Assembly: GCF_000007345.1 (NCBI RefSeq)
Contig: NC_003552.1
Span: 186,001 to 250,000 of the forward strand
DNA from: Methanosarcina acetivorans C2A
Lineage (GTDB): Archaea > Halobacteriota > Methanosarcinia > Methanosarcinales > Methanosarcinaceae
Length of the DNA: 64,000 nucleotides
Direction: 5' to 3'
A program made the translations under genes and the position numbers. Numbering within the stretch: position 1 is the first letter of the stretch; every line of letters starts with the position of its first letter. The notes under the pieces are model-generated. The model had not been told where the DNA came from. It saw only the letters and a list, made by a program, of their open reading frames with translations, and ran no database searches. Below, piece after piece: positions 54,415 to 64,000 of the stretch.

Positions 54415-54720
54415 TTAAAGAATCTCCACTGCCTGCATAGTCATCAGTTCTTCTCCTATAATTTCTCTCAGCTTAGGGACCAGAGCCCTGATTTTTTCCT
54501 CTTCGTCCACAGCTTCCACGACTACTGGAAGGTCATTGCTCAAGTTCAGGATCTTCAGGGTATGAATCTTTCCGTCCGCTCCATAACCTTCAATTCCTCT
54601 GAGCAGGGTTGCACCACTGATGCCGGAATCGCGCAAAAGTTCAAGGATTGCTTCGTGGACGGATTTGCCGTGGTAGGTTACGTTTTGTTTTAGGTAGATG
54701 CGGAGAAGTGCGGATTGCAT
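54415..54720 (-). CDS. DUF190 (UPF0166) PII-like protein
   Basis: A 101-residue protein: ALLRIYLKQNVTYHGKSVHE, ILELLRDSGISGATLLRGIE, GYGADGKIHT, LPVVVEAVDEEEKIRALVPK. The RGIEGYG loop and overall ferredoxin-like pattern are those of DUF190, a PII-like family often linked to CrcB fluoride channels. No crcB is nearby. It may sense a nucleotide or ion. Separate unit upstream of no close partner. Confidence 0.88.
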   Translation of the reverse strand: MQSALLRIYLKQNVTYHGKSVHEAILELLRDSGISGATLLRGIEGYGADGKIHTLKILNLSNDLPVVVEAVDEEEKIRALVPKLREIIGEELMTMQAVEIL

Positions 54721-54901
54721 TGTTTAAACCCTCGTGTTAATTTTTTGAAAAAGCTGATTAATTAAAGCTGGTTTAATTTACTGCCCGGTCAGGATATAAA
54801 TCTGATCCGAAAAGGCCCTGAATTCTCAAAAAAGGAACCCGAATCTTCGGGCTCTGTCGTGTCAGTTGTTTTAAAAGAAAATTAATGAAGGGAGGGTTGA
54901 A

Positions 54902-56029
54902 TTATTCTCCCTTTACTATCCTTGCAATGTCGTCTCCGACATCTGAAGTGGTGTTTTTGCCTCCCATGTCGTAGGTTTTGACTTTGCCTTCCAGGATGTT
55001 TTTCTGGATTGCATTAACTATGGTGTCAGCAGCTTCCTTTTCTCCGAGCTGTTCTATGAGCATGGCGCCTGCCCAGATTGTTGCAATCGGGTTGACTTTG
55101 TTCTGGCCCTTGTATTTCGGGGCTGAACCGTGGATGGGCTCAAACATGCTTGTGCCCTTCGGGTTGATGTTTCCGCCGGGGGCAAGTCCGAGGCCGCCCT
55201 GGATCATGGCTCCGAGGTCGGTGATGATGTCTCCGAACATGTTCGGGGTTACGACCACATCGAACCATTCGGGGTTTTTCACAAACCACATTGTGATGGC
55301 GTCAACGAAGTTGAAGTCGGTGGTAATGTCCGGGTGGGCTGCGGCGACTGCATTGAACTCTTCTCTCCAGAAGCCGTAAATGTCGGAAAGGACGTTTGCT
55401 TTATCAACCGAGGAGACGTGTTTCTTCCTGTTTTCTGCAAGGTCAAAGGCGTATTCGATAACTCTTTTTGTGCCTTCTTTGGAGATAAGGCCTATCTGGT
55501 AGCCTATTTCTTCGCTGTCAGTCTCGATGTCCAGGCCGAATTTTGCAGAGTAGAGCGTCCTTTTGACTTCAAGGAGGTCTTTGCTCTCTCCTTTCTTTGC
55601 TCTGCCGCCGACTCCTATGTAGAAGTCTTCGGTGTTTTCCCTGACCACGACAAAGTCGATGTCTTTTGCTGTCTTGTCTTTAATCGGGGTCCAGACTCCT
55701 TCGAGAAGTTTTATCGGGCGCAGGTTGATGTACTGGTCAAAGTAAAAGCGTGCAGTTAATAAGATTCCCTTTTCAAGAACTCCTGGGGCAATCCTGGGGT
55801 CTCCGATGGAGCCAAGGTAAATGGCAGGGTAGCCGGATAATTCCTTTAAGGTCTCTTCCGAGATCAGTTCTCCTGTTTTCAGGTAGTGATCTGCTCCATG
55901 CGGGTATTCAATCCATTCTACATCAAAACCGAATCTTTCGCCTGCGGCATCTATTACTTTCTTGCCTTCGGCGATGATTTCTGGGCCTATCCCGTCGCCG
56001 GGAAGGACCGGAACCTTATACTGCGTCAT
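54902..56029 (-). CDS. leuB: 3-isopropylmalate dehydrogenase (LeuB/AksF family)
   Basis: A 375-residue beta-decarboxylating dehydrogenase. [12 protein letters not shown] at the N-terminus, [13 protein letters not shown] (substrate arginines), [48 protein letters not shown] (metal Asp) and [19 protein letters not shown] (NAD site, in parts). It oxidises 3-isopropylmalate to 2-oxoisocaproate in leucine synthesis. Paralogs act on homoisocitrate in coenzyme B synthesis, which cannot be excluded; the adjacent leuD argues for leucine. It starts 95 bases after leuD on the same strand. Confidence 0.88.
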   Translation of the reverse strand: MTQYKVPVLPGDGIGPEIIAEGKKVIDAAGERFGFDVEWIEYPHGADHYLKTGELISEETLKELSGYPAIYLGSIGDPRIAPGVLEKGILLTARFYFDQYINLRPIKLLEGVWTPIKDKTAKDIDFVVVRENTEDFYIGVGGRAKKGESKDLLEVKRTLYSAKFGLDIETDSEEIGYQIGLISKEGTKRVIEYAFDLAENRKKHVSSVDKANVLSDIYGFWREEFNAVAAAHPDITTDFNFVDAITMWFVKNPEWFDVVVTPNMFGDIITDLGAMIQGGLGLAPGGNINPKGTSMFEPIHGSAPKYKGQNKVNPIATIWAGAMLIEQLGEKEAADTIVNAIQKNILEGKVKTYDMGGKNTTSDVGDDIARIVKGE

Positions 56030-56124
56030 GTTAATACTCCTATCAAATTTAGAGGCAAAACTGCCTTCTTACTGCGAGATGTTAAACGTGGATCAGGACT
56101 GTCTCCGGACAGTTTTCCTGTTTT

Positions 56125-56613
56125 TCAGCGTTCAGAGACCAGTTTCCGGGCATACTCTATGAGCCCTCCCTCATCAACGATCTCGCGAACGAAATCCGGG
56201 AGGGGGGTTGCCTGGTAGGTCTCTCCTTTTGTTATGTTTTGGATGTCCCCTGTTGAAAGGTCCACTTCAAGTTCATCTCCGTCATCGATCCTGTCCGTGT
56301 TCGGACATTCAAGGACCGGGACTCCGATGTTGATCGCGTTTCTGAAAAAGATCCTTGCGAAAGACTTTGCGATCACACAGGATACCTTTGACCCTTTAAG
56401 GGCCAGAGGAGCGTGTTCGCGTGAGGACCCGCAGCCGAAATTACTTCCAGCGACCACAATGTCATTTTCGTGAACTTTTTTTGCAAAATCAGGGCGTACG
56501 CCTTCAAATGTATACTTGGCAAGCTCTCCCGGGGTATTGAAAATAAGGTACCTCCCGGGAATTACTGCATCCGTATCCACGTCATCTCCGAATTTCCAGG
56601 CTCTTCCTTCCAT
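56125..56613 (-). CDS. leuD: 3-isopropylmalate dehydratase small subunit
   Basis: A 162-residue aconitase swivel-domain protein: [68 protein letters not shown] binds substrate carboxylate. The specificity loop after DTDAVIPG is YLIF; methanogen homoaconitase small subunits have YLRT, isopropylmalate isomerases YLVY, so YLIF fits isopropylmalate. The large subunit is elsewhere. It is the first gene of a leuD-leuB unit. Confidence 0.9.
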   Translation of the reverse strand: MEGRAWKFGDDVDTDAVIPGRYLIFNTPGELAKYTFEGVRPDFAKKVHENDIVVAGSNFGCGSSREHAPLALKGSKVSCVIAKSFARIFFRNAINIGVPVLECPNTDRIDDGDELEVDLSTGDIQNITKGETYQATPLPDFVREIVDEGGLIEYARKLVSER

Positions 56614-57155
56614 GAAATCACCAGTAATTTGCTGTAATTAAATGCTGTTGATACAAATGTTCACAGCCTGTAACTCAGCTAAACTCTCAGGGTTGAAGTA
56701 TCACAGGTAATATTTAAATTATTTTCCTACAGGGGCTTTTTTGCAAAAATACCTTCTGTTTATTAATTTCTAAAACTCACTAAATTTTATAAGCAAAAAT
56801 TGAGAGACGAGATAAGCTAAATCGTAGATTTTTTGTCAATTTAAAAATGATATATTTTATATTAAAATAGTATATTTTAAATTAAAATGGTATACTTTAA
56901 ATTAAAAATGGTATACTTTAAATTAAAAATGGTATATTTTAAATTAAAAATGGTATACTTTAAATTAAAAATGGTATATTTTGGTGGTTAGAGGTTACGC
57001 CAACGTAAAGGGTGGGTACAAGCTCGTAATAAAAATCAAGATGGATGAGTGGAGCGATCATTTTACTTCAACAACTTCCTTAATTTATTCTATGTTACAG
57101 AACCGAACGATTAATTCTTACACTTTTGTATCATCAAAATTGGAGAAAATATGGA
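56614..57155. other. 542-base AT-rich spacer with a 21-base repeat array
   Basis: Divergent spacer between leuD and the histidine kinase. The array at 56841-56982 dominates. CAACAACTTCCTTAATTTAT at about 57068 precedes the kinase; no gene is seen. Confidence 0.6.
56841..56982. repeat. 20-21-base tandem repeat, seven copies
   Basis: Seven copies of TTAAAAATGGTATACTTTAAA with small variations (ATA in place of GTA in the first, TATTTT in place of TACTTT in some). Each contains the near-palindrome GGTATACT. It ends about 170 bases before the kinase start. Confidence 0.9.
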
Positions 57156-60100
57156 ATGAGAAAATATCTGAGAAATTCTGGCATTGATATTGTTGGGAAC
57201 GTGTCTTTTGGAACGCACTTCTGCCAGTTCTATCAGACAAAAGAAGATTTGATGGACATGCTTGTTCCCTATTTTAAAGCAGGACTGGAAAGTAACGAAT
57301 TCTGCATGTGGGTTACATCGCAACCTCTAGAAGTAGAAAAGGCAAAAAAAGCACTTAGAAAATCTGTTCCTGATCTTGATATTTATCTGGAGAAAGGGCA
57401 AATAGAAATTATTCCCTGTACCTGCTGGTATTTAAATGAAGGTATTTTCGATTCGAGAAGGATCTTAAACGGCTATGTTGAAAAACTTGATCAGGCCCTG
57501 GCAAATGGATACGACGGTTTGAGGTTGAGTGAAAGCACTTTTTGGGGGGGAAAAAAGGATTGGAATAATTTTGTTAACTACGAGAAAGAAATAGACAGAG
57601 TCATCGGCAACTACCATATGTTAGCTCTCTCTACTTGCCCACTTGACAGGTGCAGCGCAACTGAGATTATTGAAGTCGTCTCCAGCCATCAATTTTCTTT
57701 GATCAAAAAGGAAGGAAAATGGGAAAGGGAAGACAATTTTGGGAGGAAGAAAGCTGAAGAAGCAGCTGTTCGAGATGCAGGGGATTGGGAACAAACTTTT
57801 GACGCTATACCAGACCTGATAGCTATACTTGATACCGAATATCAAATTGTTCGTGCAAACAGAGCTATGGCGGTAAAATTAGGAGTGACACCAGAAGAGT
57901 GCATTGGACAGACTTGCTATCGGATTATTCATGGGAAGAGCAAACCTCCTTCTTCCTGCCCGCACCGGCAGTTGCTTAAGGACGGGGCTGAACATACCGC
58001 AGAGGTTTACGAGGATTGTCTTGGTGGTTATTCAATAGTAAGCGTCTCGCCACTATATGATTCGAAAGGAAAACTCACCGGGAGTATTCATGTAGCCCGT
58101 GATATCAATGAACGCAAACAAGAAGAGCACCGAATACACAGATACAACCGTATTCTTGGGGAAATTAACAGAATCTTCAGCAATGTAGTGCAGGCAAAAA
58201 CAGAAAAAGAATTGGGAAATGCATGTCTGTCTGTAGCCCTGGAAATGACCGGCAGCCAGATTGGTTTCATTGGTGAACTAGGCATCGACGGGATATTGCA
58301 CGATATCGCAATCAGCGAATCGGGATTGGATCAGTGCCTTATGTACGACAAGACAGGGCATCGCTACCGCCCAGGCGTTCTTGTTGTACATGGCTTGTAC
58401 GGCAGTGTCGTCAACAGTGGAAAAAGCTTTTTTACCAATGATCCTCCATCACATTTTGATAGTATCGGCGTGCCGAATGGTCATCCCCCGCTCACATCAT
58501 TTCTCGGCGTGCCCCTTGTCCAGGATGGGAAAACGATAGGTGTGCTTACGGTCGCGAACCGTGAAGGAGGTTATAGCTGCGAGCAGCAGGAAGATCTGGA
58601 AGCTATCGCACCTGCGGTGACGCAGGCTCTGCAGAGGAAAAAGGCGGAACAGGAGCGAAAGCGGGCTGAAGAAGCGCTGATTAGGAGAGAAAATGAGTTT
58701 CGAACGTTGGCTGAAAATTCTCCTGACATGATTGCCCGCTTTGATAGACAAAATCACCATACATATGTTAATCCAGCAGCTGCGGAGGTTTACGATCTTT
58801 CTCAAGAAGAAATTATCGGGAAAACTCATAGTGAACTGGGAAGAAACCTGAAGCATGTAACGTTTTGGGAAAAACATAATGAGAAAGTTTTTACCACAGG
58901 GAACTCCGAAACAATGGAATTCCATTATACGTCGTCTCAAGGAAAAGAATGTCACTTTAATACACGAATAGTACCCGAGTTCGTTAATGGCAAAGTGACC
59001 TCTGTTCTTGCTATTTCCCGTGATATAACCGATATCAAGGAAGCAGAAGCTAAGCTGAAAGAAACACTCGACAATTTGGAAAATCTGGTTAAAGAACGGA
59101 CAGCGCAGCTTGAGAAAGCTTATAATTTGTTGAAGGAAAACGAAAAAGGTCTTGCTGAAGCTCAAAGAATGGCACACCTGGGAAATTGGGACTGGAATCT
59201 TGTGACTGGTGAAATACACTGTTCCGATGAATTATATCGTATTTTTGGACTTAATCCTCGAGAATTCAGCACAATTTGCAGTGAAGCTTTAAGTTACGTA
59301 CACCCGGATGATCGAGACCATGTGAATGATGCCATTAAAAAAGCCTTAGATGGAAAGCCCTGTAGCATTGATTTTAGAATAATTTCAACTGACGGAGCAG
59401 AGCGTATAGTCCATGCACAGGGTGAAGTTGTTTGTGATGAGAAAAATACTCCTGTTCGAATAAAGGGAATAGTTCAGGATATTACGGAACGTAAAAGAGC
59501 AGAAGAGAAAATTCAGATACTTGCGAATGCTGTAGAGTCATCGGATGATGCAATTATAACCAAGTCTCTTGATGGTATTATTACAAGTTGGAATAAGGGC
59601 GCAGAGAAGGTTTATGGTTATTCGGCTGAAGAAGTTCTGGGCAAGCCTATCTCTATTCTGGAACCGTCCTTTTTTGGTGGAGAAACGAAGAAATTAACTG
59701 AGATGGTTAAACAGGGAGAAAGGGTTCACCATCATGAGACTATGCGGTTAAGAAAGGACGGTACGAGAATATCCGTTTCAATGGCTCTTTCCCCGGTTTT
59801 TGACATTCATGGAAACCTCACCGCTATCTCGGCTATTACCAGAGATATAACCGAAAGCAAAAGAGCAGAAGATAAACTTCGAGAAAGTGAGGAGAAGTAC
59901 CGCAACATCGTAGAGACAGCCAACGAAGGTGTGCTCATAATTGATGATAACGCCATGATCACTTATGCTAATAAAAAAATGACGGATATGTCTGGATACC
60001 GTCTGGAAGAAGGTATTGGAAGATCTATATGGGACTTCATCAGTGAAGGAAGTAAGGCTATTGCCAAACTGAACCTGAAAAGGAGGCGGCAGGGTGCCAA

Positions 60101-60950
60101 TGGAAGCTACGAATTGAAATTGATACGTGGGGATGGCTCACCCCTGTGGGTACTTATAAACGCTAAATCTCTTTTTGATAAGGATGGCAAGTTTGCAGGC
60201 TCTCTGAGCATGCTTACTGACGTCACCGAGCGAAAAGAAGCTGAAGAGACCCTTGCAAATCTCGAGATTGCCCGCAAAAAGGAAATTCACCACAGAATTA
60301 AGAATAACCTGCAGGTAATTTCCTCCCTGCTGGACCTGCAGGCTGAAAAGTTCAATAGCAGAGAGGATATTAAGGATTCGGAAGTTCTGGAAGCCTTCAG
60401 GGAAAGCCAGGATAGAGTAATATCTATGGCTCTTATCCATGAGGAACTGTACAAAGGTGGAGAGTTCGATACACTTGATTTTTCGTCTTACATTGAGGAA
60501 CTCACTGAAAATCTTTTCCTGACCTACAGGCTTGGAAATACCGACATCAGCTTAAACATGGATCTGGAAGAAAACATTTTCTTTGATATGGATACTGCAG
60601 TCCCGTTAGGGATGATCATTAATGAACTTGTTTCCAATTCCTTCAAGTATGCATTTCAAGGGAGAAACAGGGGAGAAATCCGAATCAAATTCCGTAGAGA
60701 AGAAAATGGAAAGTATATAAACAGTGGAGTAAAAAGCAAAAACGGAGGCTGTAAGAGTAACAATTTTACTCTAACCGTTTCAGATAACGGCGTGGGCATT
60801 CCCGAAAACTTTGATATTGAAGATCTTGATAGTCTTGGGTTTCAGTTAATAACTTCCCTTGTAGACCAGTTAGATGGGAAACTTGAACTGAAAAGGAACA
60901 ATGGGACAGAGTTTACTGTAAGATTCACAGTAAGAGATAAAAATGAATAA
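57156..60950 (+). CDS. MEDS-PAS-GAF-PAS4 sensor histidine kinase
   Basis: A 1264-residue soluble sensor kinase. Order: MEDS domain (about 15-180, GTHFCQFYQTKEDLMDMLVP), PAS (205-325, with CPHRQLLKDG), GAF (330-495), four more PAS domains (about 511-635, 665-790, 788-910, 912-1030), then HisKA_2 with EIHHRIKNNLQVISSLLDLQ (phospho-His) and HATPase (NELVSNSFKYAF, DNGVGIPENF). No membrane helices. MEDS domains occur in methanogen and methylotroph sensors; the GAF could bind heme as in MsmS. ATG 57156 with TTGGAG is chosen; a TTG 30 bases earlier is in frame. No response regulator lies nearby. Confidence 0.9.
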   Translation: MRKYLRNSGIDIVGNVSFGTHFCQFYQTKEDLMDMLVPYFKAGLESNEFCMWVTSQPLEVEKAKKALRKSVPDLDIYLEKGQIEIIPCTCWYLNEGIFDSRRILNGYVEKLDQALANGYDGLRLSESTFWGGKKDWNNFVNYEKEIDRVIGNYHMLALSTCPLDRCSATEIIEVVSSHQFSLIKKEGKWEREDNFGRKKAEEAAVRDAGDWEQTFDAIPDLIAILDTEYQIVRANRAMAVKLGVTPEECIGQTCYRIIHGKSKPPSSCPHRQLLKDGAEHTAEVYEDCLGGYSIVSVSPLYDSKGKLTGSIHVARDINERKQEEHRIHRYNRILGEINRIFSNVVQAKTEKELGNACLSVALEMTGSQIGFIGELGIDGILHDIAISESGLDQCLMYDKTGHRYRPGVLVVHGLYGSVVNSGKSFFTNDPPSHFDSIGVPNGHPPLTSFLGVPLVQDGKTIGVLTVANREGGYSCEQQEDLEAIAPAVTQALQRKKAEQERKRAEEALIRRENEFRTLAENSPDMIARFDRQNHHTYVNPAAAEVYDLSQEEIIGKTHSELGRNLKHVTFWEKHNEKVFTTGNSETMEFHYTSSQGKECHFNTRIVPEFVNGKVTSVLAISRDITDIKEAEAKLKETLDNLENLVKERTAQLEKAYNLLKENEKGLAEAQRMAHLGNWDWNLVTGEIHCSDELYRIFGLNPREFSTICSEALSYVHPDDRDHVNDAIKKALDGKPCSIDFRIISTDGAERIVHAQGEVVCDEKNTPVRIKGIVQDITERKRAEEKIQILANAVESSDDAIITKSLDGIITSWNKGAEKVYGYSAEEVLGKPISILEPSFFGGETKKLTEMVKQGERVHHHETMRLRKDGTRISVSMALSPVFDIHGNLTAISAITRDITESKRAEDKLRESEEKYRNIVETANEGVLIIDDNAMITYANKKMTDMSGYRLEEGIGRSIWDFISEGSKAIAKLNLKRRRQGANGSYELKLIRGDGSPLWVLINAKSLFDKDGKFAGSLSMLTDVTERKEAEETLANLEIARKKEIHHRIKNNLQVISSLLDLQAEKFNSREDIKDSEVLEAFRESQDRVISMALIHEELYKGGEFDTLDFSSYIEELTENLFLTYRLGNTDISLNMDLEENIFFDMDTAVPLGMIINELVSNSFKYAFQGRNRGEIRIKFRREENGKYINSGVKSKNGGCKSNNFTLTVSDNGVGIPENFDIEDLDSLGFQLITSLVDQLDGKLELKRNNGTEFTVRFTVRDKNE

Positions 60951-60962
60951 GCATCGGTGAAA

Positions 60963-61078
60963 GATCAATAAAATTAGCTTAAGAAAGATCAATAAAATTG
61001 GCTTAAGAAAGATCAATAAAATTGGCTTAAGAAAGATCAATAAAATTAGCTTAAGGAAGATCAATAAAATTAGCTTAA
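60963..61078. repeat. 24-base tandem repeat, five copies
   Basis: Five copies of GATCAATAAAATTAGCTTAA-GAAA (starts 60963, 60987, 61011, 61035, 61059), beginning 10 bases after the kinase stop. Variation is limited to A/G changes. TTAAGC..GATC could not form a strong hairpin. Confidence 0.92.
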
Positions 61079-61159
61079 TATACCTCATTTATATTTGGTT
61101 CAAAAGATTTGTAAGAAACTCATTTTTTGATCAAGTTCATCATGAATAATATGAAAAAG

Positions 61160-62497
61160 TTATTTTGATCGTTGAACTGTCATTTCTTCGCTTCTTTCCT
61201 TGGAATAAGGTTCAAGAGCACTCGGCTCTCCTCCTCCATGCCAGCTCCTCCTCGGACGGACGCGTACCATATGGACAGATTCGGAGTGGTCGTCCACTAT
61301 CAATGCAGCTCCCTTTTCACTTCCCATTTTCTTCAGGTATGTCCTGAGGCTTTCCTGCATATATAGGGGCCTGGAACTTTCAAGGGCAAGGATATCATCA
61401 CTTGAGGTGAGGCGGTGGCAGATAAGCAGGTCGCTCTGCGAGACAACGTCAGGGTGAAGGCTTGCAGGCCTCTGGGTTGCCAGTACCAGGGAGAGCCCGG
61501 GTTGCCTGCCCTGCCTGAGGCAGCGGTTAATAAGCACTTCCGAAGCAAGGCTTTCTCTTCCCGCAGGTACGAAGATGTGAGCCTCATCGATAAAAAGCCA
61601 GACCATGGGAAACTCTTTTCCTTCAGGGATTTCTCCCATCTGCTTTTTTTCATAGGCTCTTCTTGCCTCAAGCCTTTCTGCATAAAGCCTGCCTGCAAGA
61701 ATTGATACTGCTGCAGCGGAAACGTTTTCGTTTTCCAGGGGGCTTACATCGAGAACGGTTGTCCTGCCTCCGGATATCAGTTCTGATAGAGATGTCCCTT
61801 CTTTTGAGAACAGCCCCCAGGCTTTCACAGCCCTGAAATAGTTTTCCGCAGCCCCTTTTGTTGTCAGGTCCGAACGTGTGTCAAGGAAGATCTCGCTGAT
61901 AATATCTTCAAAAGAATAAGGTTTGTCTTTTTCCCGGAGGGATTCAATAGTCCTTACGAGCAGAATCCCAAGAGGAGAAACCTCCTCAATCCTGAGAACC
62001 CTGCACCACTGGCTTCCGGATAGGTCCCGGATCGAAATTGAAAAAGGTTTTACCTCTATGTTTCGCTTCTTATAGGCTTCCACCTTTCCTGCTGGCACGA
62101 AAACCTCGGTCTCAAGGCCTTTGGGGGCTAGATCCCAGTTTTTCAGTCTTCCTGCTTCGGAAGAATTCGGATAACTCATGGTCCAGAAAATCCCCATAGT
62201 ATCAATGATAAGGGAGGCAAGTTTTCCCTTGATGGCGGGAGGGAGAAAGGCAAGTTCTTCCAGCATACATCCCATCGTGTAGGACTTTCCGTATCCTCTT
62301 TTCCCGCAGATCAAAACAGCATGTGGCTTGAGGGCGTCCAGATAAACGGCAGCGCCCCTTGAATGGTCAAGTGCCATATAGTTCCCAAGAAACAGGAGAC
62401 CTTCTCCATTATTTTCTTCGTTCCCAAGCACTCGCAGCGTTCCGCTGAATTTTCCTCGAAAAGCAGGTCTGAACTCTTTATTTTTTCCTTCAGGCAT
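61160..62497 (-). CDS. HerA-like ATPase (DUF87)
   Basis: A 445-residue HerA/FtsK-superfamily ATPase. Walker A is ICGKRGYGKSYTMG (GKRGYGKS at 65-72), Walker B MVWLFIDEAHIFVPAG (about 299-314), followed by RCLRQGRQPGLSLVLATQRP (arginine finger and sensor region) and SQSDLLICHRLTSSDDILAL. An N-terminal barrel-like segment precedes the P-loop. HerA proteins are hexameric DNA translocases working with NurA in end resection; no nurA is adjacent, so this is a paralog of unknown partner, possibly in DNA handling or defence. It is convergent with the kinase gene. Confidence 0.85.
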   Translation of the reverse strand: MPEGKNKEFRPAFRGKFSGTLRVLGNEENNGEGLLFLGNYMALDHSRGAAVYLDALKPHAVLICGKRGYGKSYTMGCMLEELAFLPPAIKGKLASLIIDTMGIFWTMSYPNSSEAGRLKNWDLAPKGLETEVFVPAGKVEAYKKRNIEVKPFSISIRDLSGSQWCRVLRIEEVSPLGILLVRTIESLREKDKPYSFEDIISEIFLDTRSDLTTKGAAENYFRAVKAWGLFSKEGTSLSELISGGRTTVLDVSPLENENVSAAAVSILAGRLYAERLEARRAYEKKQMGEIPEGKEFPMVWLFIDEAHIFVPAGRESLASEVLINRCLRQGRQPGLSLVLATQRPASLHPDVVSQSDLLICHRLTSSDDILALESSRPLYMQESLRTYLKKMGSEKGAALIVDDHSESVHMVRVRPRRSWHGGGEPSALEPYSKERSEEMTVQRSK

Positions 62498-63117
62498 CCT
62501 TGATAGTATCGGACCGACTTCTACTTAAAATAATTTGTTTATCTGTGATAAAATAATAATGCCTATCTTTAAGATTTTCAAGCCCGAATCTCACTTCGAT
62601 CTTCTTTGTCCTCGTTTTAAATACGGCTCTGAGTCCACTCCTTTTCAGGAAATACTCAGGTCTGAATAAAAAATTCTGCGTATGTTTTCCCTGAATAGAA
62701 ATGTTTATCTCTCTGAAAAATCAAAATAAGTCTTACGGATTGTGTACTTGAGTCTGCGCCAGTATTAAACCGGCAATTTGTCAAATCCTTAAGTCGGCTT
62801 CAAGAATATGAGGGGAAAAGCTTTCAGCCTGACAGATTTTGCTTAAGAGGAGTCATAATTCATAGTTTGTAGATTCATAGTTTGTAGATTCATAGCTTGT
62901 AAATTCATAGTTTGTAGATTCATAGTTCATAAAAGCCGCTACATCCGGTTCCGGGCAAAAGTCCTGGAAATAGGTTTGTTGTCCTGAGACTAATCGTCCT
63001 GTATCTATGTTATTCTGATGCCTATATCAGTCCAATGTCTACGTCAGTTTGATGTCTATGCCAGTTTGATCTTTATGTAATAATCCGTGTATTTGCTATA
63101 ATCTGGTGGTGGGTAGT
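62498..63117. other. 620-base divergent spacer with repeats
   Basis: No gene seen. Includes a 15-base tandem repeat (62858-62930) and a looser array of CAGTTTGATGTCTATG-like units at about 63020-63078, close to the Msr-type start. Confidence 0.6.
62858..62930. repeat. 15-base tandem repeat, five copies
   Basis: ATTCATAGTTTGTAG repeated with starts at 62858, 62873, 62888, 62903 and 62918; the third and fifth carry changes. Located about 190-260 bases before the regulator gene. Confidence 0.88.
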
Positions 63118-63978
63118 GTGGATTCTCTTCAGAAAGCTACGCTAATAGATTTGCTTTTAAGGTCGGATAAAAGAAGAAAAATTCTGCTTTTTCTCAGGGA
63201 AGGGCCGAAAAATATTGAAGAAATCACTGGATTTCTGGGCTCTTCCTGTATCGCAACCCTCCCCCAGATTAAAAGACTGGCAGAAAAAAGGCTGATTGAG
63301 CAGGAAGATAAAAATTACAAACTTTCCACGGTTGGGTTGATAATCACTGAAAAGATGGCTTCTCTTACGGGAACTTTCGAGGTCTTCGAAAATAACCTTG
63401 ATTACTGGGGGCAAAAAGACTTGACCGGGATTCCTTCCTTTTTGCGTTTGAAATTCGGAAAGTTAGCCTGTTCCAGGATTATAGAGCCCCCGCTTAACAG
63501 GATGTTTGAGCCCAGGATGTTTGAGCCGCCGGAAGAATTCATAGATTCCCTCAAAAAATCCGCCGAAATCATGTATTTTTCTTCGTTTTTCCAGCCTTCT
63601 TTTTCAGGTTTTGACCCGGATTTTTTGAAGAGAAAAACAGATTCTACTTTCATTTTCACAAAAAACTTTTTTGAAAGAATTCTCAGTCTTCCCTCAGGGG
63701 AAACCGTTGATTTAATGCTGCCGGGCAATTCAAACCTCTATCTATACGGAGGGGCTTCATCCTTAGTCTCACTTACCGTAACCGAGAGGTTTATGGCTTT
63801 ACTGCTTCCCAATAAAAAAGGGATACTTGACCGTAACTTCCTGATAAGTTTCGACAGTGAGGCAATAGAATGGGGTAAAGAACTTTTCACGTACTACAAG
63901 GACCTTTCCAGAAAAGTCTCAGGAGATGAAGCTAATTCCCTGATCTCTGAAAAAATCCCGGTATGTGATAAATCCTGA
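63118..63978 (+). CDS. Msr-type winged-helix regulator, second paralog
   Basis: About 286 residues, same family as the protein at 43690: LLLRSDKRRKILLFLREGPK, IATLPQIKRLAEKRLIEQED for the winged helix, and the FilR1/DUF1724-type second domain ending DRNFLISFDSEAIEWGKELF. Family members in M. acetivorans switch methyltransferase genes. Starts are all GTG (63106, 63109, 63118); 63118 has GGTGGTGGG at good distance. A small in-frame duplication, RMFEP twice in NRMFEPRMFEPPEEF, is present. The gene ends 22 bases before the window edge. Confidence 0.82.
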   Translation: MDSLQKATLIDLLLRSDKRRKILLFLREGPKNIEEITGFLGSSCIATLPQIKRLAEKRLIEQEDKNYKLSTVGLIITEKMASLTGTFEVFENNLDYWGQKDLTGIPSFLRLKFGKLACSRIIEPPLNRMFEPRMFEPPEEFIDSLKKSAEIMYFSSFFQPSFSGFDPDFLKRKTDSTFIFTKNFFERILSLPSGETVDLMLPGNSNLYLYGGASSLVSLTVTERFMALLLPNKKGILDRNFLISFDSEAIEWGKELFTYYKDLSRKVSGDEANSLISEKIPVCDKS

Positions 63979-64000
63979 CCCAAGGAAACTTTCTGGTCGT

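Noticed and set aside
56841-56982. AT-rich 21-base array as a possible CRISPR
   Set aside because: Units are contiguous with no spacers and too short; simple tandem repeat.
60963-61078. 24-base array as CRISPR
   Set aside because: No spacers between units, and no cas genes in the window.

Overview
The window comes from a methanogenic archaeon of the genus Methanosarcina. The left edge carries the pyrrolysine operon: start of pylB, pylS, and a CUA-anticodon tRNA gene, pylT. Also present are a ycaO-tfuA pair of the kind that makes McrA thioglycine, a TATA-binding protein, aIF2-beta, ribosomal protein L10e and archaeal-type Phe, Trp and Ala tRNA synthetases. The length (443 residues) and sequence of PylS match my memory of Methanosarcina acetivorans; this was not checked by alignment. 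DNA is typical of the genus: moderate GC in genes, and AT-rich intergenic stretches full of short tandem repeats, MITE-like inverted repeats and gene relics.

Layout. 0-2 kb: pyl operon, minus strand. 2-5.8 kb: a toroid-fold protein, then a cluster of glycine/cysteine-rich DUF134/DUF5320-type proteins, one of them half decayed, and a radical SAM protein. 6-10.9 kb: ferritin, UspA, a sorted lipoprotein with a small membrane partner, tfuA-ycaO, DUF2892. 11-15.7 kb: CopB-type copper ATPase framed by two tiny membrane proteins, then a membrane-anchored mono-heme cytochrome c with no standard start codon. 15.8-24 kb: MFS transporter, probably acquired methyltransferase, pheS, trpS, a MntA/HepT pair with a frameshifted toxin, and a radical-SAM-fold protein that has lost its cluster cysteines. 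24-29.8 kb: a regulatory island (MarR, unknown protein, TetR, TBP, MarR-MFS) with repeated operators. 29.8-36 kb: aIF2-beta, L10e, DUF1786, DHA2 transporter divergent from a CARF-HTH regulator, moaB. 36-43.5 kb: STAND NTPase with nine TPRs, SNF2 helicase plus SWIM protein. 43.7-50.8 kb: Msr-type regulator, YhbY, alaS, RNA methyltransferase, zinc ribbon. 51-54.4 kb: degraded GNAT gene, transposase remnant, lipoprotein, relic of the zinc-ribbon gene. 54.4-64 kb: DUF190, leuB, leuD, a large MEDS/PAS/GAF histidine kinase between tandem-repeat arrays, a HerA-like ATPase and a second Msr-type regulator.

The most interesting reading is the 25.3-27.6 kb island. A TetR gene, an unknown gene and a tbp gene each carry the same TATA-plus-operator module (core AGACTGGTCT on the plus strand). 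The tetR and tbp upstream regions are visibly duplicated copies of one another over about 120 bp. This suggests a one-component repressor that controls an alternative TATA-binding protein, making the general factor itself inducible. Other unusual points are the AUC-initiated cytochrome, the cysteine-less radical SAM protein, the internal start site conserved between DUF134 paralogs, and near absence of TAG stops (one among the complete genes) in this UAG-decoding genome.
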